From Candidatus Edwardsbacteria bacterium RifOxyA12_full_54_48 (GTDB taxonomy: Bacteria; Edwardsbacteria; AC1; EtOH8), in NCBI GenBank assembly GCA_001777915.1, contig MFFN01000006.1, forward strand, positions 62,001 through 126,000: a DNA stretch of 64,000 nt, given 5' to 3'. Both the position numbers and the translations under genes were made by a program. Positions 15,818-25,313 of the stretch are shown here, one piece after another; within the stretch, counting starts at the first letter, position 1, and each line of letters opens with the position of its first letter. Under the pieces are notes generated by a model, which had not been told where the DNA came from, ran no database searches, and saw nothing but the letters and a program-made list of their open reading frames with translations.

Positions 15818-18151
15818 TCACACCTCCATCCTGGATAAAATAGGCAGGGTGAACCGAACCGAAGTGCCTTGGCCCAATCCCGCCGATGTTACAAAAAACT
15901 TCCCCTTATGCAACTCAACCAGTTTTTTAGAAAGCGGCAAGCCCAGCCCGGTTCCCTCGGTAACCCGGGAATACGGGGTATCGACCCGGAAAAACCCTTC
16001 AAATATTTTTTCCATATTTTCCTCAGCGATGCCGATTCCCGTATCCCATACTTCTATTTCTATATCGGGGCCGGCTTTCTTTGCCCGCAAGCCCAGTTTG
16101 CCGCCCTCGGGGGTGAACTTGATCGCGTTTGAAAACAGATTGTAAATTATCTCTTTTACCTTGAGTTCATCCCCCTCAATATTCGGCAGATCTTCGGCTA
16201 TTTCCAGCAGCATTTGAAGTTTATTTTTATTGACCAAATCCGTCACCAGCAGCGAGATCTCATGCAACAGGCTTTTCATCGGCAAGTTGGATAACGCCAG
16301 CTTCATTTTCCCGGATTCTACTTTTGACATGTCGAGTATCTGATTTATCAGCTGGAGCAGGTGCTTTCCGCTGGTTAAAACATTATTAACATACGTTTTC
16401 TGCTTATCATTAAGCGATCCGAAAGTCTCGTCATATAATACCTCGGAGAAGCCGATAATGGAGTTAAGCGGAGTTCTGAGCTCATGCGACATGTTGGCTA
16501 AAAATTCAGTTTTTATCCGGGCGACCCGTTTTAGCTCGGTGGCAAATTCATATAGCTCTTCATGGGCTTTTTCCAGGCCGGCTTCTATCTCCTTACGCTG
16601 GGTAATGTCCTCAATGGCCAGCAGGATGATCTTTTCCTTGCCCAGGCCTCTTCGGATTTGCCGGGCATTCAAAAGCATTACCCGCCGGCCGATGGTGGAA
16701 AAAACGTGCTCCACCTCATAGTTGTCAAAAGCGGCCTTTTGGGGCAGGATGGTTTCCAGCAATTCCCGCAGCTTGGGGATGTCCCACTGCTTGTTGCCCA
16801 GGTCATAGATCAGCTGGCCCACGGTCTCTTCGGGCATTACCTTGAAGAAGTCATAGAAGGAGCGGCTGACGGTGACCACCCTGAGGTCTTGATCCAAAGA
16901 GATCAGGGGCTCCCGCACCGTGTTGATGACGCTCTCGGCGAATTCGCTGGCTTCGTCGGCGGTTTTTTTGATGACCGCCAGTTCTTTCCGGGTCTTCTCC
17001 AGGCCGGCTTCTACCTCCTTACGTTTGGTGATGTCCTCGATGGCCAGCAGGATGATCCGTTCCTTGCCCAACACTCGATCAATCTGCCGGGCGTTCAAGA
17101 GCATGGTGCGCCGGCCGATGGTGGCAAAATCGTGTTCCACTTCATAGTTGTCAAAGGCGGTCTTTTGGGGCAGGACATCTTCCAGCAGTTCCCGCAGCTT
17201 GGGGATATCCCACTGCTTGTTGCCCAGGTCATAGATAAGCTGGCCTATGGTCTCCTCCGGCTTTACCTTGAAGAAGTCATAGAAGGAGCGGCTGACGGTG
17301 ACCACCCTTAGATCCTGGTCTAAAACGATCAACGGCTCCCGGACGGTGTTGATGATGCTCTCGGCGTACTCACTGACCAGCAGCATCTGCTTTATCTTCT
17401 TATGTTCGGTTATGTCATGCATAATGGCCGACACGCCACAAATTTTTCCCGCCTTGTCCTTGATGGGAGAAAGGGTCAAAGAGACATCTATCACCACCCC
17501 GTCTTTCCGGACCCGTTTTGTCTCGTGATTTTCGATAGGTTCTCCGGCCCGCAGCTTTTTAAATTGGTCCAGCATTTCATTTTTGTAGCCGGAAGGGGCT
17601 AACAGGGAGATATTCTGACCCTGCATCTCCTTTTGGGCATAACCGTATATTTTTTCCGCCCCGTCATTCCAGCTGACGACATCCCCCTGCAAAGTTTCTC
17701 CAATGATGCCGTCAACCGATGTGTTGACAATGGCCGCTAAACTAAGATATGATTCTTCCAGACTCCTGCGCTTGGTGATATCTTCGATGGCCAGGAGAAT
17801 TACTTTGAGCTTTTCCGGAGGATTGGGGATCCTCCGGGCGTTTAAAAGCATCACCCGCCGGCCAATACCAAGGAAATCGTGTTCCACCTCATAGTCATCA
17901 AAGGTTGCTTTTTGGGGAAGGATGGTCTCCAGCAATTCCCGCAGCCTGGGAATATCCCATTGCTTGTTGCCCAGGTCATAGATAAGCTGGCCCACGGTCT
18001 CTTCGTGATTAACCTTAAAGACGTCATAAAAGGACCGGCTGGCGGTGATCACCCTTAGATCCTGATCCAGGGTGATCAGGGGTTCCCGCACAGTATTGAC
18101 GATGCTCTCGGCGTATTCCTGGGATTTTGTGGCAGATTTTTTTTCGAACAT
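15818..18151 (-). CDS. Multi-PAS sensor histidine kinase
   Basis: 777 residues with no transmembrane segment. Three near-identical PAS-like units (about 15-130, 265-380, 410-520) share VNTVREPLI-LDQDLRV, SRSFYDVFKV and [21 protein letters not shown]; one ordinary PAS-PAC unit (about 138-255) sits between the first two. Then HisKA with NMSHELRTPLNSIIGF (about residue 555) and HATPase (NLFSNAIKFTPEGG, DTGIGI, GTGLGLPLS). A fourth copy of the special PAS unit is in the kinase at 42154-44103. A chain of REC-REC, REC-kinase and REC-HD-GYP genes follows in the same direction, implying a phosphorelay ending in cyclic di-GMP breakdown. AAGGAG lies 8 bases before the ATG. Confidence 0.93.
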   Translation of the reverse strand: MFEKKSATKSQEYAESIVNTVREPLITLDQDLRVITASRSFYDVFKVNHEETVGQLIYDLGNKQWDIPRLRELLETILPQKATFDDYEVEHDFLGIGRRVMLLNARRIPNPPEKLKVILLAIEDITKRRSLEESYLSLAAIVNTSVDGIIGETLQGDVVSWNDGAEKIYGYAQKEMQGQNISLLAPSGYKNEMLDQFKKLRAGEPIENHETKRVRKDGVVIDVSLTLSPIKDKAGKICGVSAIMHDITEHKKIKQMLLVSEYAESIINTVREPLIVLDQDLRVVTVSRSFYDFFKVKPEETIGQLIYDLGNKQWDIPKLRELLEDVLPQKTAFDNYEVEHDFATIGRRTMLLNARQIDRVLGKERIILLAIEDITKRKEVEAGLEKTRKELAVIKKTADEASEFAESVINTVREPLISLDQDLRVVTVSRSFYDFFKVMPEETVGQLIYDLGNKQWDIPKLRELLETILPQKAAFDNYEVEHVFSTIGRRVMLLNARQIRRGLGKEKIILLAIEDITQRKEIEAGLEKAHEELYEFATELKRVARIKTEFLANMSHELRTPLNSIIGFSEVLYDETFGSLNDKQKTYVNNVLTSGKHLLQLINQILDMSKVESGKMKLALSNLPMKSLLHEISLLVTDLVNKNKLQMLLEIAEDLPNIEGDELKVKEIIYNLFSNAIKFTPEGGKLGLRAKKAGPDIEIEVWDTGIGIAEENMEKIFEGFFRVDTPYSRVTEGTGLGLPLSKKLVELHKGKFFVTSAGLGQGTSVRFTLPILSRMEV

Positions 18152-18301
18152 TTTCTGTCTCCTTGTATTGGCAATGCCTTGGCCGAGGCATGCGCAACGG
18201 CAACTGCATTATTATTTACTTGGCTTGCTGGCTTATGAACATTGTGGTCGAATATACTTTGTGATTCAGGCCCTATGCCGTGCGTTGCGGATCAGGCCCA
18301 A

Positions 18302-18730
18302 CTATTCGCCGTCGCTGGCCTTCGTCTGGCAAGAAGGAATATCGTCGTCTGGTTGATCTTTCGCCGCGAGAATCCATCGCAAAGCAGTCTCATAGTCCGT
18401 AAACGCATTCACGGCATATCCCCGGTTGTGAGCACAGGTCTCAAAAAAACTGGCCTGGTCAAAGTTGACCCCCGGCATAACCAAAAGCGCCACTTTCCGG
18501 TGAAAGGCATCTCCGTGCTGGTAAAGCTCCGCCGCCAGTTGATACACATCCATTACCGATAAATTGTTTTGAGTGTCACGAAAATCAACCAGCAGCTCAT
18601 AATCCGCCGGTGATTGCTCCGCCTTGGCTATAGCTATCAGAAGTTGCCTGCTGGTATCGATGTTGATTATGCCATCGGGGGTTACCTCCAGAAAATCCCT
18701 GGCAGCTATGACCTTGATTTTTGTGGCCAT
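18302..18730 (-). CDS. STAS/SpoIIAA-like soluble protein
   Basis: 142 residues. The pattern is that of STAS/SEC14-like single-domain proteins: a first strand pair with ITPDG-like turn (VTPDGIINIDTSRQLLIAI), a strand LLVDFRDTQNNLSVMDV, a strand KVALLVMPG and a helix GYAVNAFTDYETALRWI. Such proteins are thought to bind nucleotides or lipids or to act as regulators; the serine used by anti-sigma-factor antagonists is not evident. Excellent ribosome site AAAGGAGG. It precedes the PAS kinase and follows PAP2, so it may feed information to the kinase (inference). Confidence 0.65.
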   Translation of the reverse strand: MATKIKVIAARDFLEVTPDGIINIDTSRQLLIAIAKAEQSPADYELLVDFRDTQNNLSVMDVYQLAAELYQHGDAFHRKVALLVMPGVNFDQASFFETCAHNRGYAVNAFTDYETALRWILAAKDQPDDDIPSCQTKASDGE

Positions 18731-18766
18731 GGAATGCCTCCTTTCATGTTGGCCGCCTGGGCGGCG

Positions 18767-19531
18767 TCAGAACCTGCCGAACCAATAGGGATCCACCAAC
18801 CTGACCAGTATCCCCCAGACCGAACCCAGCACCGCGCCGCCGAGGACATCGCGCGGATAGTGGGCTCCTACATACATCCGGGTGAACCCGACCAGCCCGG
18901 CGGCGGCGTACAGGGCTGCTGTTCCCCAAATTCCCGGGTGGAACCAGTGGCTGATCAACATCGCCAGAAAAAATGTCTGGGCGGTATGTCCGCTGGGAAA
19001 GGACCGGCCCCGTTCCCGCCAGCCGATGACCCTGGCCTTCTCATGGTCCATGAACGGGCGGGCCCGGTCCGTCAGCGCCTTGATGACCTCCACCAGCAGC
19101 CACAGGGTAAGCGTGCCCAGAATGATCTCCACCGTCAGGCGGCGGTATTTAATTATGAAGAATATGACCGCCAGGATAACTGCTGTTATCATATTGCCTG
19201 CCTGGGTCGCCAGCCACATGGCCCGATCCAGCCACTTTGGATGGCTGCCCCTGAGGTTAAAAAGCAGGAATATTCTAGTATCCAGACTACGCCCGGCCGA
19301 CCACAACAGGGATACGGTGATCAGCGAGAAAACAACCAGCATGGTGACCATCGTCCGGTTGGCCCGCAGCGCCGTGAACATTGCCGCCCGGGCCCCATTC
19401 GGCAGCCAGAGGAAGAACAGGATCAGGCCGGCCGCCAGGCCTGTCAGCAGTATCACCCTCCGCCGGGCGGACCAAAGACGGGCAACGTTCGACTCTGGCG
19501 GCAATAGTACCTCTTTGCGGTCACTGGCCAT
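18767..19531 (-). CDS. PAP2-family membrane phosphatase
   Basis: 254 residues with about six membrane helices. All three phosphatase motifs are present: KALTDRARP, RSFPSGHTA and TRMYVGAHYPRDV, giving the catalytic His pair and Arg. Members dephosphorylate phosphatidic acid, undecaprenyl pyrophosphate or phosphatidylglycerol phosphate at the outer face of the inner membrane. The start at 19531 has AGGGG seven bases upstream and overlaps the lipid-kinase stop by 11 bases; a longer start at 19567 is possible. Pairing with a diacylglycerol-kinase-like gene suggests a phosphatidate/diacylglycerol cycle. Confidence 0.9.
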   Translation of the reverse strand: MASDRKEVLLPPESNVARLWSARRRVILLTGLAAGLILFFLWLPNGARAAMFTALRANRTMVTMLVVFSLITVSLLWSAGRSLDTRIFLLFNLRGSHPKWLDRAMWLATQAGNMITAVILAVIFFIIKYRRLTVEIILGTLTLWLLVEVIKALTDRARPFMDHEKARVIGWRERGRSFPSGHTAQTFFLAMLISHWFHPGIWGTAALYAAAGLVGFTRMYVGAHYPRDVLGGAVLGSVWGILVRLVDPYWFGRF

Positions 19532-20501
19532 GGGACATCCCCTGGCGATCATCGGCTGCTTTTTCACGTTGCTCCCTGGCCAATCGCTGCCGGGACCGGC
19601 GGCGGCGCCACAATGCCTTGGGCCCCGCCATCACCACCAGACGCTGGGGATGCAGCATTATGGTCACAGAGCCGTCGCCGAGTGAGACCCCGTCTGCCAT
19701 GACCGGCATGGCCGGTTTGGTCCTGATCGTGATCTTTTTTGTCCGAAAGCGCTGGATCCGGTTGTCGGGTGCGGCGTTCGACGGCTGCATCATTTGGCCG
19801 ATCAGGTCGCGTTTGCTCAGATCGGAATAGACGAACACATCCAGATAGTGGTCGTCGAATATCACGTCCGGAGCAACCTGATAATTCGCCCCCATATACG
19901 GCATGTTGGCGACGATCACTACGTGTGCCTGGGCAACAACATATTTTCGACTGCTGCCAACCTGCAATCGGATCTCCGAGGGTTGCGCCTTAACCAGGGT
20001 CGAGATGAACCCGGCGATCTTGCCTAGTTCGCCGTGCTGAATGTCGTCGGAAGCCGGATATAGGGCCGAGGGCAGGCCGATGGCGGCCGCTTCCAAAAAT
20101 GGACGGTTTTTTTTGCGCTGGCGCACCTGGCCCACGTCGATCTTGATCTGACGCCCTTTCCGCAGCAGCGCGGCGGCGGCGGCAAGGTTATCGACCGGGA
20201 TGCCGAGGCTGCGGGCCAGATTGTTGCGGGTGCCGGTCGGTATGATACCCAGGGTGGTCCGGCTGCCGACCAGTCCCAGCGCTATATTTTCAATCGTGCC
20301 GTCGCCGCCGGAAACGATCACCATTTTTACCCCGGCCCGGACAGTACTGCGGGCCAATAACCGTAAATCCTGTTTCGGCTGTACCACAACCACTTCCGCC
20401 TGGATCTGCTGTTTCTGCAAAAGACACAGCAAGTCCACCAGTTGCGCTGCGGATTCCTTTGGATTGCCGGAAGCTGGATTGAAAATCAGTTTGGCTTTCA
20501 C
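19521..20501 (-). CDS. Diacylglycerol-kinase-family lipid kinase (YegS/BmrU-like)
   Basis: 326 residues, normal for the family. N-terminal KLIFNPASG, nucleotide-binding VSGGDGTIENIALGL (about 82-97), GIIPTGTRNNLARSLGIP and the C-terminal acidic DYLDVFVY-type segment (YLDVFVYSDL). It phosphorylates a lipid, most likely diacylglycerol, at the inner membrane. Normal members have GTxND/GTGND; here the motif reads GTRNN. The chain ends with a basic tail of about 30 residues (LWRRRRSRQRLAREQREKA) that may bind membrane. GTG start preceded by a purine-rich GGGGGAAAGG. Confidence 0.88.
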   Translation of the reverse strand: MKAKLIFNPASGNPKESAAQLVDLLCLLQKQQIQAEVVVVQPKQDLRLLARSTVRAGVKMVIVSGGDGTIENIALGLVGSRTTLGIIPTGTRNNLARSLGIPVDNLAAAAALLRKGRQIKIDVGQVRQRKKNRPFLEAAAIGLPSALYPASDDIQHGELGKIAGFISTLVKAQPSEIRLQVGSSRKYVVAQAHVVIVANMPYMGANYQVAPDVIFDDHYLDVFVYSDLSKRDLIGQMMQPSNAAPDNRIQRFRTKKITIRTKPAMPVMADGVSLGDGSVTIMLHPQRLVVMAGPKALWRRRRSRQRLAREQREKAADDRQGMSHGQ

Positions 20502-20639
20502 CCTTTCCCCCTATAGCTATGGCAGCCAGCGGCCGTCTTTATTGCGGAATGTTTTATTGGCAGAATGCCCCCGGGTTTTCATCGGGTGATGCTGACGATC
20601 AAACAACTTGTGCGCCAGCAGAATTGCGGCCGGGGCAGG

Positions 20640-21770
20640 CTACGGAGATTGCCTCGGCAGACTCCAACATCCCCATCCGGAATGGCTCTGTTTGTTTTTC
20701 AAACGACCAAAGCGCGGCGGGCGGTAGAATATATCCACCCCCTCGCTCATTCCGGGTCTGGCATAGGCGGGATCTTCGGCGCAGTCCAAGTGTTCAACTG
20801 ATCCCGGTTTCTTTCCACTCAAGGCGGTCAAAGTTTGTTCATAGGCGCTTCCGACAGAGTTCAGGTATCCCCGGACACTGTCCACATCGTATACCGCAAC
20901 AGTGACCGCTGTCTGGATATCTTCTGTCAGCTTGTCAAATGCTTGCCGGGCGAAGTTTTTGGCCAAAGCAGCCATATCTCCGTCTTGCAATTCCCGGTCC
21001 AAATTTTCAAGCCGCTGCAGGTCAAAATAGGAGCGGTGCAGATTTCCGGGAGAAGCGATGATGTAACGGGCATATGGCGCCAGCGCAGCAACGGTGTACG
21101 GAGTGCCGTTGTAGCAAGTGGACAGGACGATCAGATCTAATTTAACTGAATCACTCTTGATCTGCTTCAATCCCCCGGCAAAATCGTCTATGGTGAACAC
21201 CCGGCCCGGGGAGGAGGCATCATATCCGGCCCCCCCGAATTCCGGTATCTGGTGGCCGAAGTATAGCAACAACTTTGCTTCCGGAGGAGATGCCCCCTGA
21301 TGGTACCGGCTATATAGCTCTACTTCCGGCTGGAAGCGGGTCTTTCCCCGGTTTCGCCAATACGATTCCTTGGCCAGAAGCCGTCCCTCCCGGTAGTGGT
21401 AGCAGGTGCCGTCATGGCGGGGGAAAAAGAGCCAGGCATGCCGCCTGGGTTTTTGATGAAAGATAAACACCTCCGCCCGCCTGTTCTGTTCCGCCACCTC
21501 TATTGCCCCAGCCAGGGCCGCCTTATCGGCCAGGTGGGCCTGGCCGCCGGCATCGTGATACAGGTAGTCCCCGTCGCCGTGGATAATGAAGATCATCGAG
21601 TATCTTATTGGCTGGGGGGTCTCATCTGACATGGTTATTTCCCGCCGGGCGGAAGGGATAGAACTGCAGGAGATAAGGAACAATCCGAACACCACGCAGC
21701 CGGCGCACTTGAGCAGCATCTGGAATGGCCGCGTGGCGCTCGTAAAGGTCAGGTTGTATGAATTTTGCAT
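20640..21770 (-). CDS. Caspase-like (clan CD, C11/clostripain-type) lipoprotein
   Basis: 376 residues. Signal peptide with lipobox LISC (lipidated C35). The body is an alpha/beta fold with a His in LLLYFGHQIPEFGG (H173) after a strand and a Cys in LDLIVLSTCYNGTP (C219) after the next strand, the spacing and context of clan CD cysteine peptidases such as clostripain and gingipain. The usual HG dipeptide is HQ here, so catalysis is not certain. It would be anchored to a membrane and act in the periplasm or at the surface. ATG start with AAGGA five bases upstream. Neighbours are an OmpA lipoprotein and lipid enzymes. Confidence 0.6.
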   Translation of the reverse strand: MQNSYNLTFTSATRPFQMLLKCAGCVVFGLFLISCSSIPSARREITMSDETPQPIRYSMIFIIHGDGDYLYHDAGGQAHLADKAALAGAIEVAEQNRRAEVFIFHQKPRRHAWLFFPRHDGTCYHYREGRLLAKESYWRNRGKTRFQPEVELYSRYHQGASPPEAKLLLYFGHQIPEFGGAGYDASSPGRVFTIDDFAGGLKQIKSDSVKLDLIVLSTCYNGTPYTVAALAPYARYIIASPGNLHRSYFDLQRLENLDRELQDGDMAALAKNFARQAFDKLTEDIQTAVTVAVYDVDSVRGYLNSVGSAYEQTLTALSGKKPGSVEHLDCAEDPAYARPGMSEGVDIFYRPPRFGRLKNKQSHSGWGCWSLPRQSP

Positions 21771-21807
21771 GACTATCCTTGTGAATATCAGCTCGATGCC
21801 GGGCCCA

Positions 21808-22242
21808 CTAAAAGAGAAGGACCAAAATGAGAACGATCAAGAGCAGCGTGACCACGCTGATGGTTATCGTTTCGGGGGCTTGCTCCATATCCTGAACCAC
21901 ATAATCGGAGAAGTCGTCCAGTTGGGCATCCGCCACCCGATCATAGCCATTGGTGCCCACTAGCTCGTTTTGTTTCTCCTGCAGGGTTGTTTTGAGCTGA
22001 TTGATGCCGGCCCGGTCATCTTTTGAGACCAGGGGCAAGCTTTGGACCCGGTCCAATACCATGGTCATGTTTTGCAGTGAATTGTTCAGTATTTCGCGCT
22101 TTTGCACCGGGTCGCCGGTTGCTTTCACGTTGCAGGCGGTGTTGTTAAAATACTTGAGAATGCCGTCATTTGCCGCTGCATAACCTGTTTGCCCCAGGAC
22201 CAACAGGGCGGCGATTGTTCCGAGGATGGTTCTTGTCTTCAT
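21808..22242 (-). CDS. Exported protein with C-terminal membrane helix, unknown family
   Basis: 144 residues. Signal peptide 1-23 (ends GYAAA), a helical polar middle (about 25-115) and a C-terminal hydrophobic helix (ITISVVTLLLIVLILVLLF, about 125-144) running to the end of the chain, so it is probably a tail-anchored periplasmic protein. One cysteine (NTACNV). I do not recognise a family. It lies between the OmpA lipoprotein and the caspase-like lipoprotein with short gaps and a good AAGGAG site, so it is likely co-transcribed. Confidence 0.7.
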   Translation of the reverse strand: MKTRTILGTIAALLVLGQTGYAAANDGILKYFNNTACNVKATGDPVQKREILNNSLQNMTMVLDRVQSLPLVSKDDRAGINQLKTTLQEKQNELVGTNGYDRVADAQLDDFSDYVVQDMEQAPETITISVVTLLLIVLILVLLF

Positions 22243-22287
22243 GGCAGTTTCTCCTTGATTATTTAATGGTTTTAGCTCGGGGAGGAG

Positions 22288-22962
22288 CTAGTTAAGGGTT
22301 CCGTTCTCGGCGGCGTTCTTTAATTTGTCATTGGCAAATATGGCGACTTCCACCCGCCGGTTTTGTTGACGGCCATATTCCGTATCATTCGACGCGATGG
22401 GATTAGACTCACCCATTCCTACCGTAGATATCCTGGAGCCGGGAACAGCCTGACCCATAAGATGGTTGGCAACCGCCTGAGCCCGGCGTTCGGACAATTT
22501 CAGGTTATAGTCTTCACTTCCGGTGTTGTCGGTGTCTCCTTCAATGAGAATGTTGGTGTCCGAATATTTATTAAGGATCTTCGCCAAACTCTCGATGTTC
22601 GTTTTCGCCTGGGAGCGCAAATACGATTCATCCACATCGAAAAGAAGGCCCGAATCAAAGGTGATCTTGATCCCTTCCCCGACCCGCTCAATCGTTGCTC
22701 CCTGCATGTCCCGCTTCATCTCCTCGGCCCTTTTGTCCATCTCATTGCCGATCAAAGCACCGGCCGTGCCTCCGACCGCCGCTCCGATGATGGCCCCCAG
22801 GGCCGTATTTCCGTATTGGTTTCCGATAATCCCGCCGGCGACTCCTCCGACCCCGGCTCCTATACCCCCGCCTTTCAGCGCGTTACTGAGTCCGCACCCC
22901 GACATCACTGCGAGGGAGACACTGAGAGCCAGAACCATGACAATGTTCGTTTTTATTTTCAT
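22288..22962 (-). CDS. OmpA-family lipoprotein with glycine-zipper
   Basis: 224 residues. Lipobox MSGC (C23), then a glycine-zipper membrane segment (GGGIGAGVGGVAGGIIG and GAIIGAAVGGTAGALIG, about 31-72), then an OmpA C-terminal peptidoglycan-binding domain (about 100-215) with ILIEGDTDNTGSEDYNLKLSERRAQAV and the Asp/Arg that bind diaminopimelate (NRRVEV). This is the YiaD-like arrangement. It links the outer membrane to peptidoglycan. The gap of 223 bases upstream, without other genes, may hold its promoter. Confidence 0.9.
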   Translation of the reverse strand: MKIKTNIVMVLALSVSLAVMSGCGLSNALKGGGIGAGVGGVAGGIIGNQYGNTALGAIIGAAVGGTAGALIGNEMDKRAEEMKRDMQGATIERVGEGIKITFDSGLLFDVDESYLRSQAKTNIESLAKILNKYSDTNILIEGDTDNTGSEDYNLKLSERRAQAVANHLMGQAVPGSRISTVGMGESNPIASNDTEYGRQQNRRVEVAIFANDKLKNAAENGTLN

Positions 22963-23185
22963 ACTACCTCTTTTAACTGTTGTTTATGGTTGGGTTTAAG
23001 TTATGCGCCTGTTTGTAGGGCTTGCCCCCTTTTGGGTCGTCTCTGCTGAGCCTGGGTGGGACAAATGGTTCCGGGGAAAAGCTGCCCGGTTCCCCTAATG
23101 ACCGCCGTGATCATGGTTTAAGGATTGGTTTTCACATAGCGTACCCCCCGATATTGTTAATTTGGAATTTATCATGTCCTTCGCT

Positions 23186-24082
23186 TTATTTTCCGTCGCC
23201 GCTGGCCGCTGCCGCCGAACAGCGCAGACGGCTGTATTGGAAAGTGAATTCTGCCCCCAGGATCATTATAAAGGCCGAGCAGTATATCCAGACCAGCAGT
23301 ATAATAATTGAGGCAATGGAGCCGTAGATCAGCTGGAAATTGGCATATTTCTCCAGATAGAGCACAAACAAAGTTTTGGCAATTTCAAAAAGGACAGTGG
23401 CCAAAAGCGCCCCGGGCCAAACATAACGCCAGTATGTCTTGACATTTGGAATGAACTTATAGAGCAGCAAAAATACTGCCAACAACAGCAGGAATGCCGT
23501 CAGTCGGCTTCCCGCCTCCACTATTACCAATAACGCTGGCGGCAGGTCAAATACTTCACGCGCTAGTGAGATGAGGGCGCTGGCTCCCAGTGAGAAAAGA
23601 AAAAGGACGCTGGTGCCCAATGCCATGCCCATTGCATGTGCTTTCCCGACATAGAAACGACGGCCGCGGCGGTTATCCCAGGCCCGATTGATAGCCTGGT
23701 TTATCGCGCCGAACATCCCGCTAGCACCCCAAAACAGAAGAAAGATGCTTACCACCCCCACCGGACCCCGTAGTTTTACCACACTTACAATATTTTGCTT
23801 CAAAAAATCGGTGGCACCGGGCAGATTTTTGCCCACAAAATGCAGCAGTTCCTCTTGCAGGTTTAGTGAAGGCAGGAAAAAACCAAATACAGCAATCAGT
23901 CCCAGCAGCAGCGGAAAGGTGGATAAAATTGCATAATAGGCCACGCCGGCGGCTCTTTGGGTGGCATCATGGGCGTCTAATCCCTTGGCGGTCAGCAAGA
24001 TCAAATGCAGGACAGGTATTTTCAGCAGGCGGTCTTTTGTCTTCAGCAGCCTGACGGATAATCTTTTTATTTGATTTACCAT
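23186..24082 (-). CDS. YihY/BrkB-family inner-membrane protein
   Basis: 298 residues with six predicted membrane helices and the family features: the amphipathic start DAHDATQRAAGVAYYAILSTFPLLLGLIAVFG, the central LLFWGASGMFGAINQAINRAWD segment and the C-terminal WRYVWPGALLATVLFEIAKTLFVLYLEKYANFQLIYG-type block (this last seen over residues about 220-262). The family is of unknown transport function, once misnamed ribonuclease BN. It lies in the same direction as two AI-2E-type transporters. Confidence 0.9.
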   Translation of the reverse strand: MVNQIKRLSVRLLKTKDRLLKIPVLHLILLTAKGLDAHDATQRAAGVAYYAILSTFPLLLGLIAVFGFFLPSLNLQEELLHFVGKNLPGATDFLKQNIVSVVKLRGPVGVVSIFLLFWGASGMFGAINQAINRAWDNRRGRRFYVGKAHAMGMALGTSVLFLFSLGASALISLAREVFDLPPALLVIVEAGSRLTAFLLLLAVFLLLYKFIPNVKTYWRYVWPGALLATVLFEIAKTLFVLYLEKYANFQLIYGSIASIIILLVWIYCSAFIMILGAEFTFQYSRLRCSAAAASGDGK

Positions 24083-24175
24083 TCCCTTGTTCCATTTTCC
24101 TTCCGCTCATCACCTTAATCAGTGCCCGTGAAGGCCCCTCGATATATTTGCTGACCATACCGGGGTTTATCGATC

Positions 24176-25276
24176 CTAACTGATGCTCCCTTCAAGCGTG
24201 CTGTCCCTCAAGTATTGGTATATCTTTATGACCGACATGGTAAGCGGCAGGATCATGATGATCCCCAGGATTCCGCCGAAATGTGCTCCTAGAACACAAA
24301 GCACCAATACCAACGCCGGATGGATCTCCATTTGCCGGCCCTGGATCCTGGGCACCAGCAGGTTGTTCTCGAACAATTGGATCGCCAAATATCCCAAAGC
24401 CACCCAGAACACCTTTTCCGGAGCCGTGGCCAGCGTCACCAGAACGCCCAGGCCGCCGCCCATCCATGGACCAAGCTGGGGCACCATTTCGGTAAGCCCC
24501 GCAAAGACGGCCAACGGCAGGGCATAATCTATTCTCAAAATACTCAGCAACGCATAGGCACAAAGGCCCACCGCCAGCCCCAGCAACAACTGCCCGATGA
24601 TATAGCGTCCCACCACCTTGTTGAGAATGACGATTATGTTTTTGGTATGGATCCGCGCCCACCCCGGCAGCCCCGCATAAAATTTGTCGCGCAGTCTGCT
24701 CCAGTCTTTAAGGATGAAGAACAAAAATATTGGCAGGCTGGCAAACCCCATGATCATCCCCAGTGAGGTCTGGAACATTTTCAACCCCCGGGTCAGAAAG
24801 TCCTTCAGCAGCTCCGGCAGCGCGTCTCCGGCTTTGGCCATATAAACATCGATGGCCTCCTGGATCAGCGGATCTGACAGCATGGGGATGGATCTAAGCC
24901 ATTGTTTTATCGTATTCAATCCGTTGGGGATGGTCTGGGAAGCATCATGGGTCAGGGCTCCCAGGGCTTTCCCTCCGATGGTGATGATATAGAATAGTAC
25001 CAGACCGATGAAAGCCAGGGATAGGATATATGCCACCGTTATAAGAGAAATTCTTTTAAATTGCTGCAACTTCGGTTTCCGGCCAGCGCCGGGGAGACGT
25101 TTCTCCACCCACCGGATGACCGGCAAGATCAGGTAGGCCAGAAGGCCGCCTACCATAAATGGCAACAGGACGCTTCGTAAACCCCAGATCAACAGGATAA
25201 CGAAGATCAGTCCCAGTACGAACACTGTCAGCTGCCAGTGTTTTCTTATCAGCGCGTTAACCGAGTCCAATTTCAA
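24176..25276 (-). CDS. AI-2E-family transporter, copy 1
   Basis: 366 residues with about seven to eight membrane helices and a long central amphipathic region, as in the UPF0118/AI-2E (TqsA/PerM) family. Typical segments are FFILKDWSRLRDKF, YIIGQLLLGL, LTEMVPQLGPW and ENNLLVPRIQGRQMEIHPALVL. Family members export autoinducer-2 or act as Na+/H+ antiporters; the substrate here is unknown. It probably starts at TTG (25276, or 25270 in frame) with AGGAGG just upstream. The next paralogue begins 37 bases upstream, so both form one operon. Confidence 0.9.
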   Translation of the reverse strand: MKLDSVNALIRKHWQLTVFVLGLIFVILLIWGLRSVLLPFMVGGLLAYLILPVIRWVEKRLPGAGRKPKLQQFKRISLITVAYILSLAFIGLVLFYIITIGGKALGALTHDASQTIPNGLNTIKQWLRSIPMLSDPLIQEAIDVYMAKAGDALPELLKDFLTRGLKMFQTSLGMIMGFASLPIFLFFILKDWSRLRDKFYAGLPGWARIHTKNIIVILNKVVGRYIIGQLLLGLAVGLCAYALLSILRIDYALPLAVFAGLTEMVPQLGPWMGGGLGVLVTLATAPEKVFWVALGYLAIQLFENNLLVPRIQGRQMEIHPALVLVLCVLGAHFGGILGIIMILPLTMSVIKIYQYLRDSTLEGSIS

Positions 25277-25313
25277 TTTCCTCCTGTTATTGTCCTATAA
25301 TCCATCGCCGTCT

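Noticed and set aside
15818-18151. Repeat array (CRISPR-like) in the kinase gene
   Set aside because: The repeated DNA is coding and corresponds to three copies of one PAS domain; there are no short regular spacers.
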